43,844 nt of DNA from Saprospiraceae bacterium (GTDB lineage Bacteria > Bacteroidota > Bacteroidia > Chitinophagales > Saprospiraceae). Location: the NCBI GenBank assembly GCA_020630495.1, contig JAHDBH010000013.1, positions 5,820-49,663 on the forward strand. The letters run 5' to 3'. Each line of letters begins with the position of its first letter. Position 1 is the first letter of the stretch. Positions 29,439 through 38,900 of the stretch are shown piece after piece. Both the position numbers and the translations under genes were made by a program. The notes beneath the pieces were generated by a model. The model was given only the letters and a program-made list of their open reading frames with translations. It did not search any database and was not told the origin of the DNA.

Positions 29439-31365
29439 TGCGCTTGATTGTGTACTTCTCTGCGAGTTCTGTCACCCATGCTTCTTCAAGCTCGCTCTGA
29501 TAGTCTGCTATGACAAATCCTCGTGATTCGCTGAGCGACTTGAGTGACTTAGGTAAGAGCATATCTACTACAGTAAACATGTATCCATCATCTGTCTCGC
29601 TGAGTTCTGTCATAGCGCCGCGTTCCATAGCCAAGCCTTCTGGCAGATCCTCTGGCGACTTGATGCGCGTGCGCTGTTTCACCAGACCGTCCGTATCACC
29701 GTATTTGTCTATGACTGAGGCCAGTCCTTTTTTCTTGGCGATCTTATGTACTTTTTGCGCGACTTTGGGAGTGCTGGTAGTGACGCGTACTTCCTTGATG
29801 CGTGCACGTGGTCCCCACTGATACTTCTCGCGATTCTTATTAAAGTAGCGCTTGAGTCCTACTGTATCAGTGGATGCTTTGTCCCAGACATTCTGCTTAG
29901 TAATCTCAAAGAGCAGGATGCCCTCGCTATATTCACGCATGAGATTTTTGAAGTCGGGGTATTTGTTCTCTAAATTATCTTCCTCGTACTTGACTACACA
30001 CTGATCGGCAAATTTTACAAATAGCAGATCAAACACATCCTGAGGGCTTTTGCGATCCTTGTACTTGATTCTCTCACGGATGTTGCCTCTTAGATATTCT
30101 GTGAGCTCTTCTGTGGTAAACTTCATGCCTCCTGAGAAGGTGATAATCTTCTTATCCTTTAGCTTGGGTCCTTTCCAAGCGTAGGTGAGGAAATCTGGTC
30201 CGAGGGCCGTCTTGTAGGTAGAGATATTGGCTTGATGTTCTTTGTAGCCGCTTGTTTCTTTGATATTGGAGATCATCCGCTTGCGAGCGATATCCCTGCG
30301 AGGATTGGTACTGAGCTCTGCCTTAAATCTGCGTGTAGCTTTTTCATAATCCGAGAGATCGCGAGCTCTGAGTCGCTTTATGATGTGATATCCAGCGGAG
30401 GTGAGTACAGGCGGAGAGAAGTCACCATTGGACTCTAGTCCAAATACAGCATCCTCAAAGGTCTTCTCATATTGATTGATCTTCACATATCCGATCCTTC
30501 CACCATTTCCTGCAGAGTTTTTATCAGCGCTGAGGAGCTTGGCGAGCTCTTCAAATGATTGGCCAGATTGAAGCTTGCTGTAGATGCTATCTGCTAGCAG
30601 CTTCACTGGTCGCATATCATCCTGCTTCTTGACGAGGATATGAGCGACTTCTACCTGGCCCCTTGCAGGACGCTTATCTAGCACCTTGACCACATGATAT
30701 CCTAGTCTGCTGGGGACTGGGTCACTGATCTCACCCACTTCGGTATCGTAGGTGGCATTTTCTAGCTCATAAAATCCTGCTGGTAACATAGCGCTAAACC
30801 ATCCTAGATAGCCGTCGCTCTTATTACTCGCGGCATCTTGACTGTGCTGGCGCACTACTTCCTCCCACGGCTGGCCTTTGTCCAGCATTTCCTTGACTTT
30901 GAGAGCTTTTTGTCTGGTTTCTTCTTCAGCTGTTTCCGTACGTTTTCTAGGTCGTTGTATGAGGATGTGAGCGATTTCTCGATCTTCCTGCGATCGCTGG
31001 TAGGCTTCTTGGATGAGATTTTCTTCGACTTGCTTGTCTACTAGATAGCTATTGGCTAGTTGTTTTCGGTAGCCCTCAAGCTCTTGCTGCAGCTCGGGAA
31101 TCTCGTCCATCTTAGCTTCTTTGGCAGCAGCGACCTTGAGCTTAAATTTTTTGTAGAGCTCAAAGTACTCTTCTACAGATGTACGTGAGTAGTCGGCCTG
31201 GTCTGAGTTATTCTTCTCGTAGATGTAGCGGAATTCTCCTACGGTCACAGGATGATCATCTACGGTAAACAGCACGCGCTCATCTTGCTGGGCATAGAGG
31301 CTGATGGTGATCATACTGCCTAGCAGTAGCAGGATCATGGACTGAATAGGCTTACTGACTGTCAT
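29404..31365 (-). CDS. PpiC/PpiD-type periplasmic peptidyl-prolyl isomerase
   Basis: A 653-residue exported parvulin-type isomerase. Signal peptide to about residue 25 (SLYAQ). An N-terminal helical domain (about 30-125) with VEEYFELYKKFKLKVAAAKEA is shared with a Bacteroidota group of PPIases. Two parvulin domains follow: 130-235 (EIAHILIQRPRKR ... DGYLGWFSAMLP ... SRLGYHVVKVLDKR) and 238-345 (EVAHILVKKQDD ... GGRIGYVKI ... TSAGYHIIKRLRARD). Both keep AHIL. A second helical segment of about 290 residues fills the C-terminus. It overlaps murF-alr by 14 bases upstream and the lipoprotein gene by 35 downstream. Likely role: folding of outer-membrane proteins such as SprA. Confidence 0.92.
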   Translation of the reverse strand: MTVSKPIQSMILLLLGSMITISLYAQQDERVLFTVDDHPVTVGEFRYIYEKNNSDQADYSRTSVEEYFELYKKFKLKVAAAKEAKMDEIPELQQELEGYRKQLANSYLVDKQVEENLIQEAYQRSQEDREIAHILIQRPRKRTETAEEETRQKALKVKEMLDKGQPWEEVVRQHSQDAASNKSDGYLGWFSAMLPAGFYELENATYDTEVGEISDPVPSRLGYHVVKVLDKRPARGQVEVAHILVKKQDDMRPVKLLADSIYSKLQSGQSFEELAKLLSADKNSAGNGGRIGYVKINQYEKTFEDAVFGLESNGDFSPPVLTSAGYHIIKRLRARDLSDYEKATRRFKAELSTNPRRDIARKRMISNIKETSGYKEHQANISTYKTALGPDFLTYAWKGPKLKDKKIITFSGGMKFTTEELTEYLRGNIRERIKYKDRKSPQDVFDLLFVKFADQCVVKYEEDNLENKYPDFKNLMREYSEGILLFEITKQNVWDKASTDTVGLKRYFNKNREKYQWGPRARIKEVRVTTSTPKVAQKVHKIAKKKGLASVIDKYGDTDGLVKQRTRIKSPEDLPEGLAMERGAMTELSETDDGYMFTVVDMLLPKSLKSLSESRGFVIADYQSELEEAWVTELAEKYTIKRNEEVFDSIVQR

Positions 31366-33805
31366 AGTGGTATATACGTTTTACCCGAGTGGATATTTTA
31401 GATAGGATCTCGTAGGGAATGGTCTGACAAGCGCTGGCAAGGCTGGTCAATGGATTTTGAGCCCCAAAAATAGTGACTTCATCGCCCAAGCTTACATCAG
31501 ATACCTGTGTGACATCGATCATGCAGAAGTCCATGCAGATCTTTCCTACGATCCTTACAGGAGTGTCATGTAGTAGTAGATGGTGCTGTGAGCTATCGAG
31601 AGCTCTAGGTAATCCGTCTGCATAGCCACAGCAGACTGTGGCGATCTTGCTAGGCTTGTCTATGACATAGCTGCGATCATAGGAGACGGTATCACCAGGG
31701 TACAGATCTTGTAAGTGTACGATCTGTGATCTCAAGCTGTGCGCGGAGATGAGCTGAGGATGATTACCATAGCCATAGAGCACTAGGCCAGCTCTCACCA
31801 TATCTTGCTGGAGCTCACTATGTCGGAGGATTCCCTCACTATTGAGGACATGTATAAGCGGTGATCTACCTAGACCCACTCTCAGCAGATCTGCTGCTTC
31901 TAGACACTGGTCTACCTGTGACTCGGTAAACTCGTCATGCTCAGGGCTGCCGGCGGCGGCGAGGTGTGTCATCACTCCCGCTAGCTTCACATCTGCTGTC
32001 TGCCGCAGTAGTTCTATAGCCTGAGGGCAATCACTGGGTGATAGACCCAGACGGTTCATTCCTGTATTGATATGCAGATGGATATACAGGCTGCGCTGCA
32101 AGTGCGTCTGATCAGCATACCTACAGAGTTCACGCAGCTCGGCGATGTTATTGATTTGGAGATCGAGTTGCTCGTTGGCGGCAATGTGGTATTGGCTCGC
32201 TTCTGTATACATGACCATGATGGGCCTTGTGATACCAGCTTGCCGCAGCTCCACGGCTTCGCCTATGTAGGCTACGGCAAATCTATCCACTTGCATGTGG
32301 CTCAGGTGCTGTGCTATCTGCGGCCCGCTGCCATAGGCGCTCGCTTTGATGACAGCCATGAGCCGCGTACTCGGGTCTAGATAGCTGCTGACGATTCCGA
32401 GATTGTGCGATATGGCTGCGAGGTCGATCCTCAGGTGTGTACGATGCACTGCGTACTGCAATCTCTGTACGAGCTTCTCCAAGGTCAAGTCGCGGCTCCC
32501 CTTGATGAGTATAGCGCAGTGCCGCATGTCGAGACGGAGTAGATGCTGCTGCAAAGAATCAACTTGATCAAAATCATGGTGCTCCAAATCACTGCGATCG
32601 CCTAGGGCACTAGCGAGCTCAGGTAGGCCTAGTGTCAGCAGTACCTGTGGCTGTGTGTAATTGATGAGCTGCAAGAGTGAAGGAACCAGCTGAGTATCAT
32701 TCTGCTGCTGCTGCGGTCTGCTGATGACGACAATTTTATCTCGCTGCGAGCTATGCGCCTGTAGCACACTCAGGGCGGACTCCAGACCTGCAAGATCATT
32801 ATTGTAGCTATCATCTATGATGACAGATTCTCCTGGCAGTGAATGAATCTGAAGTCGATTATCTACTCGGCGGAGGGCGCTGATGGGTAACTGATCTTGG
32901 AGCAGTGCGGGATTGTGAACACAGATAAGTGCCAGGCAGTGGCAAAGGTTTTCTACGGACGCATCATCAAGCATGGTCAGCGGATACTCATACCGCTCTC
33001 CCTGATATGTCATGATCAGGGACGTATCTACCAGCTGGAAGGAGACGTCTGCATCGGCTTGGCCAGTCAGTGTCCAGCAGTGGGTCTGTAGATCATCCCG
33101 AGCCACTGCGGCTCTGTGAATCACCTCATGGTCGCCACAGTACACGAGCAGTGTTCCAGAAGCTGCCAAGAGCATTTTTTCGCTGAGCTTTTCATTTCTG
33201 GATGAGAAGCCTGCGTCATGAGCATCGCCTATATTGCTAAGTATGGTGATCTGGGGATCGATGACACGTGCCAGGCGCTGCATCTCACCGGGCATGGATA
33301 TACCTGCCTCAAATATGCCGAGCTCATGCTCAGGCTCTATCTCCAAGACTGAGAGTGCTACACCGAGCTGCGAATTGTAGCTACCAGGACTGCTGCACAG
33401 ATGGTAGTGTGGCGCTAATAGTTGAGTCAGCCAGTCCTTGATAATTGTCTTGCCATTGGACCCGGTGATTCCTATAGTGGGGATGTGATGTAGCGAGCGG
33501 TGCGTCCTTGCAAGATCTTGCAAGGCTCGTAGTACATCGGGTACGAGGTACACCGTATTACCTGATAGATTGTCGGCCTTACTAGTATCAGACAGGAGAA
33601 AGACCTGGATTCCTTGCTCTACTGCAAGATCGATATAGTCGTGACCATTATGATATTTGCCCGAAAGGGCTACAAATATGGCCCTAGACGGATGTATCAC
33701 TCTACGTGTATCGTAGCAGATTCTCCGATAAACCCGACTAGGAGAATGAGCTAATGATCTCGGCGGCCCCCAGACGCTGGACAGCTGATCGATGGATAAT
33801 CTCAT
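31352..33805 (-). CDS. Bifunctional MurF ligase-alanine racemase
   Basis: An 817-residue fusion characteristic of Bacteroidota. The N-terminal half (about 1-450) is MurF, which adds D-Ala-D-Ala to UDP-MurNAc-tripeptide; its ATP loop is GITGSNGKT (112-120). One departure: the MurF part has a shortened ligase C-terminal domain, and NNDLAGLESAL replaces the usual NxNPxSM-type segment. The C-terminal half (about 455-817) is alanine racemase, with PLP-binding K487 in AVIKASAYGSG and catalytic Y709 in VSYDRSY; it makes the D-Ala that MurF's substrate needs. In some Bacteroidota the MurF half is thought not to be the functional ligase; which halves are active here is unknown. The ATG overlaps the purD stop by 4 bases. 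Confidence 0.95.
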   Translation of the reverse strand: MRLSIDQLSSVWGPPRSLAHSPSRVYRRICYDTRRVIHPSRAIFVALSGKYHNGHDYIDLAVEQGIQVFLLSDTSKADNLSGNTVYLVPDVLRALQDLARTHRSLHHIPTIGITGSNGKTIIKDWLTQLLAPHYHLCSSPGSYNSQLGVALSVLEIEPEHELGIFEAGISMPGEMQRLARVIDPQITILSNIGDAHDAGFSSRNEKLSEKMLLAASGTLLVYCGDHEVIHRAAVARDDLQTHCWTLTGQADADVSFQLVDTSLIMTYQGERYEYPLTMLDDASVENLCHCLALICVHNPALLQDQLPISALRRVDNRLQIHSLPGESVIIDDSYNNDLAGLESALSVLQAHSSQRDKIVVISRPQQQQNDTQLVPSLLQLINYTQPQVLLTLGLPELASALGDRSDLEHHDFDQVDSLQQHLLRLDMRHCAILIKGSRDLTLEKLVQRLQYAVHRTHLRIDLAAISHNLGIVSSYLDPSTRLMAVIKASAYGSGPQIAQHLSHMQVDRFAVAYIGEAVELRQAGITRPIMVMYTEASQYHIAANEQLDLQINNIAELRELCRYADQTHLQRSLYIHLHINTGMNRLGLSPSDCPQAIELLRQTADVKLAGVMTHLAAAGSPEHDEFTESQVDQCLEAADLLRVGLGRSPLIHVLNSEGILRHSELQQDMVRAGLVLYGYGNHPQLISAHSLRSQIVHLQDLYPGDTVSYDRSYVIDKPSKIATVCCGYADGLPRALDSSQHHLLLHDTPVRIVGKICMDFCMIDVTQVSDVSLGDEVTIFGAQNPLTSLASACQTIPYEILSKISTRVKRIYHYDSQ

Positions 33806-35076
33806 AGTAGGTCCTGGCCGATATCTGTCCTATAATTCTTGCCGTCATACTCTATCGTATCCACTGCTGCATAGGAGCGGGACAGGGCTTGCTCCAGGGA
33901 ATCACCGTAGGAGCTCACAGCGAGGACTCTACCTCCGCTGGTGATCAACTGGCCCTCACTCAGCCGAGTCCCAGCATGGAAGATGACATGATCTGATCTG
34001 TCAGCACGGCCTATCTCGATGGGGATTCCCTTAGGATAGCTTCCAGGATATCCTTGACTTACTAGGACAATCGTGGCTACTGAACGCTGGTCTATCTGTA
34101 CCTTTTGGTGGGCAAAGCTCTCCGTGCCTATGGCGCCGAGTAGAGCAAGTAGGTCAGACTCCATCCGGAGCATGACGCTCTGGGTCTCAGGGTCACCCAT
34201 GCGGCAATTGTACTCTATGACCTTGGGGGTGTCGCCCACTAGGATCAAGCCAAAGAAGACGAATCCATGGTAGGGCATGTCCTCTTGCTGGAGGCCACGG
34301 ATCGTAGGATCTATGATGGAGTTGCGGACTTTCGTCCAAATGTCATCCGTCAAAAAACTCACGGGACTTACAGAGCCCATACCGCCCGTATTGGGGCCTG
34401 TGTCGCCGTCACCGATGCGCTTGTAATCCTTGGCTGTGGGTAGTATGTGGGCATGCTGGCCGTCTGTAAGTGCGAAAACAGAAAATTCTATACCGTCCAG
34501 AAATTCCTCTACCACGACCGTGCTACTTGCTTCGCCAAACTGTCCTCCGAGCATAGACTCTATAGCAATAAGGGCTTCAGAGTGGCTCTGACAGATGAGC
34601 ACACCCTTGCCTGCTGCAAGGCCGTCAGCCTTAAGCACCACGGGGATTGTATGCTGGGCGATATAGGCCTTTGCTTCTTCAAGTTCTGCTTGAGTAAAGC
34701 TGCGATAACTTGCTGTGGGTATGGCATGTCTGGCCATAAATTTTTTAGCAAAATCCTTACTTCCTTCGAGCTGAGCAGCCACAGCGCTAGGACCTATGAC
34801 GCGTATATGTTTCAGCTCATCCCTGGTGGCGAAGTAATTCCAGATACCATCTACGAGCGGCTGCTCAGGACCTACAAGGAGCAGGTCTACAGTTTCCTGG
34901 AGGCAATACTTCGCTATGGCATCGAAATCTGAAATGTCAAGAGCGACGTTAGTCCCTAGATCGACTGTACCAGCATTGCCAGGAGCTATATGTAGATCTG
35001 TCAGAAGAGGGCTCTGTCGGAGTTTCCAGGCGAGGGCGTGTTCTCTTCCTCCGCTTCCGAGTAGCAATACAATCAT
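33802..35076 (-). CDS. purD: Phosphoribosylamine-glycine ligase PurD
   Basis: PurD (GAR synthetase) joins phosphoribosylamine and glycine with ATP, the second step of purine synthesis. The product is 424 residues from the ATG at 35076, where MIVLLLGSGGREHALAWKL matches the family start. An in-frame GTG at 35142 gives 22 extra residues, but this stretch contains the likely promoter, so it is rejected. The ATP-grasp domain is visible: PVVLKADGLAAGKGV, VVVEEFLDGIEFSVFALTDG, and EYNCRMGDPETQ. It leads the overlapping series purD, murF-alr, and the three folding-factor genes. Its substrate is the product of the purF reaction encoded at 1678-3561. Confidence 0.97.
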   Translation of the reverse strand: MIVLLLGSGGREHALAWKLRQSPLLTDLHIAPGNAGTVDLGTNVALDISDFDAIAKYCLQETVDLLLVGPEQPLVDGIWNYFATRDELKHIRVIGPSAVAAQLEGSKDFAKKFMARHAIPTASYRSFTQAELEEAKAYIAQHTIPVVLKADGLAAGKGVLICQSHSEALIAIESMLGGQFGEASSTVVVEEFLDGIEFSVFALTDGQHAHILPTAKDYKRIGDGDTGPNTGGMGSVSPVSFLTDDIWTKVRNSIIDPTIRGLQQEDMPYHGFVFFGLILVGDTPKVIEYNCRMGDPETQSVMLRMESDLLALLGAIGTESFAHQKVQIDQRSVATIVLVSQGYPGSYPKGIPIEIGRADRSDHVIFHAGTRLSEGQLITSGGRVLAVSSYGDSLEQALSRSYAAVDTIEYDGKNYRTDIGQDLL

Positions 35077-35131
35077 GGTGGTGAATTGATAGAATGATGG
35101 GTGATCTGCAATCGTCAGATCTGCTTGAGCG

Positions 35132-35139
35132 CAAAGGTA
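35132..35139 (-). promoter_or_regulatory. Putative -7 box (TACCTTTG) of the purD operon
   Basis: Exact TANNTTTG match on the minus strand, with TTG 16 bases upstream as a plausible -33 element. It lies 56 bases before the purD ATG at 35076 and inside the rejected GTG extension of that frame. Best-supported promoter of this type in the window. Confidence 0.55.
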
Positions 35140-35206
35140 CACAGCTCTCTCAGCTCAAGCCTATAGGCCCGTCCTGGTAGAAGCATTTATAAGACAGTAG
35201 GCGATC

Positions 35207-35214
35207 TATCTTTG
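35207..35214 (+). promoter_or_regulatory. Putative -7 box (TATCTTTG) of ruvA
   Basis: Exact TANNTTTG match ending 9 bases before the ruvA ATG at 35224; with the minus-strand box of purD it makes a divergent promoter pair. The implied 5' leader is only a few bases. No clear TTG -33 element is seen. Confidence 0.4.
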
Positions 35215-35223
35215 TGAGCGATT

Positions 35224-35823
35224 ATGATAGAATACCTACAAGGGAAAATAGCTGAGTTGCGAGCCGATCACGTCGTAGTAGATGTCAATGGTGTGGCCTA
35301 CATGGTCCTCATCTCATTTCAGAGCTATGAGAAGATAGGAGCGACCAAGGAGATCAGGATATACACGCATCTGCAGGTCAAGGAGGATAGTCATACGCTC
35401 TATGGCTTCATGGACCGTGATGAGCGAGTGATGTTTCGTCAATTGATATCGATCTCGGGTGTAGGTCCAGCAACGGCTCGGGTGGCGCTCTCTTCTATAC
35501 CAGCAAGCGATCTTGCAGAGGCCATCATCAATGCTGACGAGGCGACATTTAAACGGATCAAGGGTATCGGCCCAAAGACTGCTAAGCGCATCATTCTTGA
35601 CCTAAGGGATAAGATAGACCCAACTATAGCGCAGAGTTCCAGTAAGTCTGGGCCCAGTGCAGATCAGAAGTCTGAGGCCCTGAGTGCGCTAGCTTCTCTA
35701 GGCTTCTCGCGTGGCGAAGCGACTAAGACAGTTAATCAGCTGATCAAGACATCCACTGGCACACCTACGACGGAGGAGCTTATCAGGACCGCACTGAAGG
35801 TGCTCAGCGGCCAAAAAAATTAA
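35224..35823 (+). CDS. ruvA: Holliday junction branch migration protein RuvA
   Basis: RuvA binds four-way DNA junctions and recruits the RuvB motor. The 199-residue length is standard. Domains: N-terminal OB fold (1-65, MIEYLQGKIAELRADHVVVD and GVAYMVLIS), two helix-hairpin-helix motifs (LISISGVGPATARVAL and FKRIKGIGPKTAKRIIL), and the C-terminal three-helix domain that contacts RuvB (ALSALASLGFSRGEATKTVNQL). ruvB is not in the window. The gene is followed 94 bases later by sprA on the same strand, a neighbour pair seen in other Bacteroidota. Confidence 0.97.
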   Translation: MIEYLQGKIAELRADHVVVDVNGVAYMVLISFQSYEKIGATKEIRIYTHLQVKEDSHTLYGFMDRDERVMFRQLISISGVGPATARVALSSIPASDLAEAIINADEATFKRIKGIGPKTAKRIILDLRDKIDPTIAQSSSKSGPSADQKSEALSALASLGFSRGEATKTVNQLIKTSTGTPTTEELIRTALKVLSGQKN

Positions 35824-35917
35824 ATAAGCCGTATACTGTGTTCATAGAGAGGCCGTTAACTAGATGTTAAATTAGAACAGGCTCCCCCGCGCATATCATA
35901 TCGCTGCTATTTTCCCT

Positions 35918-38900
35918 ATGAAGAACATATTGTTTCTACTGAGTACCCTGCTGCTCTTGTGTCTAGCACTACCTGCTAGTGCGTCACGAGGCCCAGAGTT
36001 GATGGTAACAGAGGCTCTCTCTGATACGATCAAGCCGCGGTATGGTGACTTTATATACGATCCTACGGAGAATCCCTTTGATCTCGACGATCCTAAGATC
36101 GTAGAGAAGAATGTGGAATACGATCCTCAGACTGGGCTATATCTGATCACAGAGAAGATAGGTGATGAGTACTATCGCGCCCCTAGTTATATGACTTTTC
36201 GCGAGTACATGGACTGGCGTGCAGCGCAGCAAGAGACTAATTATTTTCGCCAGCTAGCTGGTGTACAGTCAGAGTTTAAGAGTGTCAGTGGTCAGCTAGA
36301 CCCCATGGCATCCATCGATGTGAATACGGATGTGGCGGATCGCCTATTTGGAGGAAGTGAGATTACGATTAAGCCTCAGGGAAACATCGACGTGACATTT
36401 GGCTACGACTATCAGAAAGTCGAGAATCCAGTCCTCACACTGCGCAACCAAGTGAATCGAAACTTTGACTTTGACATGAGCATACAGATGTCTGTCAACG
36501 GTCAGATCGGCGAGAAGATGAATCTTGGATTTAATTACAACACACAAGCAACATTTGACTTTGAAAATCAGCTGAAGCTCGCTTATGATTCAGAGCAATT
36601 CAGTGAGGATGACATTATCAAGAATATCGAGGCAGGAAACGTGAGTCTTCCTCTTAAGACTTCTCTGATACAAGGTAATCAAAGTCTATTTGGTATACGC
36701 ACCGATTTCCAGTTTGGTAGATTGCGATTGACATCGGTAGTCTCTCAGCAGAATACTGAGCAGCAGGATATAGTCATAGAGGGTGGAAGTCTGATCAGTG
36801 ACTTTGAAGTACCCGTGGATCAGTATGATGAGAATCGGCATTTTTTCTTATCTCACTTTAATCGTGAGAGCTTTGAGCCAGCGCTTAACTGTCTGCCCTT
36901 TGTAAATAGTCTATTTAATATCACTCGCATAGAAGTGTGGATTACTAATGACGGCCGCAATAGTAGTAGCATTCGTGATGTAGTGCCAATAGCGGATATA
37001 GGCGCATATGATAGATTTACTGCGGATGATCCTGAGAGATTTATTCTAGGTGCTGGAGCTCCAGTAGTAGACACTGGTGGGCGAGCACTTCCCTATAATG
37101 ATGTCAATACGCTCTTCAGAGATATCATCAATGAGCCAGGTGCTCGCTCCATAGACAATGCGGTCCGATCACTTACTTCTGCACCATTTGATTTCCTGCA
37201 GTCTAAGGATTTTGAAAAAGTACAAGCGAGAAAGCTGAATGCTAATGAGTACACCTTCCATCCTAAGCTCGGATTTATAAGTCTCAATCAGCAGCTCAGA
37301 CCAGATCAGGTCTTGGGAGTTGCTTATGAGTACACATATAATGGTCGTGTATTTAAAGTAGGAGAATTTGCTGATGAGGAGGATGGTTTTCAGAATGATA
37401 CTCTCAGTGTGCTATATCTGAAAATGCTTAAGAGTACTACCCAGCGCGTAGATCAGCCTGAGTGGGATCTGATGATGAAAAACATCTATGCGCTAGGTGC
37501 TTTTCAGATAGATGAAGAAGACTTTAAGCTAGACATTTACTATGATGATCCAGGCGAAGGAAATAAGCGATTTATCCCTGGGGTAGGTGCAGATAATGTT
37601 CCTCTATTGACAGTATTTAAGCTTGATGCTCTGAATCGGCAGAATGATCCGAGACCTGACGGTATTTTCGATTTCGTACCAGGTATCACGATATATCCGC
37701 AGACGGGTAGGATGATGTATCCCGTATTGGAGCCATTTGGATCTTTTCTGGAAGATAGAGTACCTGGCGCTCCAGAGGATCTGATATTTACCGAGCTCTA
37801 TGACTCGACTTTGGTATACGCTCGTGAGCAATTTAATGAGAACCGATTTACGATGCGAGGCCAGTATAAGTCTGGCGGTACGGGTGCGGAAATTTCGCTC
37901 AATACATTTAATCTTCCGCAAGGAAGCGTAAGAGTGAGAGCTGGAGGTCAAGTGCTCAGAGAAAATATTGACTATGAGGTGGATTACGGTATTGGGCGCG
38001 TACGCATATTAAATGATGCTTATCTGCAGCCTGGATCAAATATCAGGATCAGCTTTGAGGATAATACCTTGTTTAGCCTGCAGCGAAAAACCATGCTGGG
38101 AGTGCGGGCTGACTTTGATGTGAATAAGCACTTGGTCATTGGTGGTACTTTCTTGAAATTATTTGAGAGACCGTTTACACAAAAAGTCAACATCGGTGAT
38201 GATCCGATCAATAATAATATATATGGTCTCGACCTCAATTATTCCAAAGAAGCGCCTTGGCTGACACGCCTGGTGGATGGTCTTCCTGGTGTGTCTACTA
38301 GTGCACCGAGTAGCATCAGCGTAGAAGCCGAAGTAGCTGCCCTGAAGCCAGGCCATAGTCGGGCCATCAATGTGGGGGAAGAAAAAGGTGGCGCCGTGCT
38401 CATAGATGACTTTGAGGGCGCTGTGAGTAGTCTCGACTTACGTGTACCAGCTAATCGCTGGGTGCTAGCTAGTGCACCAAGAAATAGTGCCAGAGCTTCT
38501 GAGTCACCTTGGAGAGAGGCTGAGCTTATCGCTGATCGCGCATACGGAGCCAATCGTGCTTTGCTTAATTGGTATAGGATAGATCGTATCATCAGGAACA
38601 ATGAAGCGGGACCACTAGGTGATAATAATAATCCCTATACCATGCCGATCGATCAGGAAGAGGTATTTCCTAATCGCGCACGGATACCAGGTCAGTTTAG
38701 TGATATTCAGACATTTGACCTGACGTACTATCCTGATGAGCGGGGCCCGTACAATTTTGATGTACCAGGTGGAATTCCAGGCTTTACAGAAGGACTGACA
38801 TCAGAGGGCAAATTATCAGATCCGTCTACACGCTGGGCAGGTATCATGCGTAGGATGGACCAGAATAATTTTTTGAGAGCCAATTTTGAGTTCATTGAAT

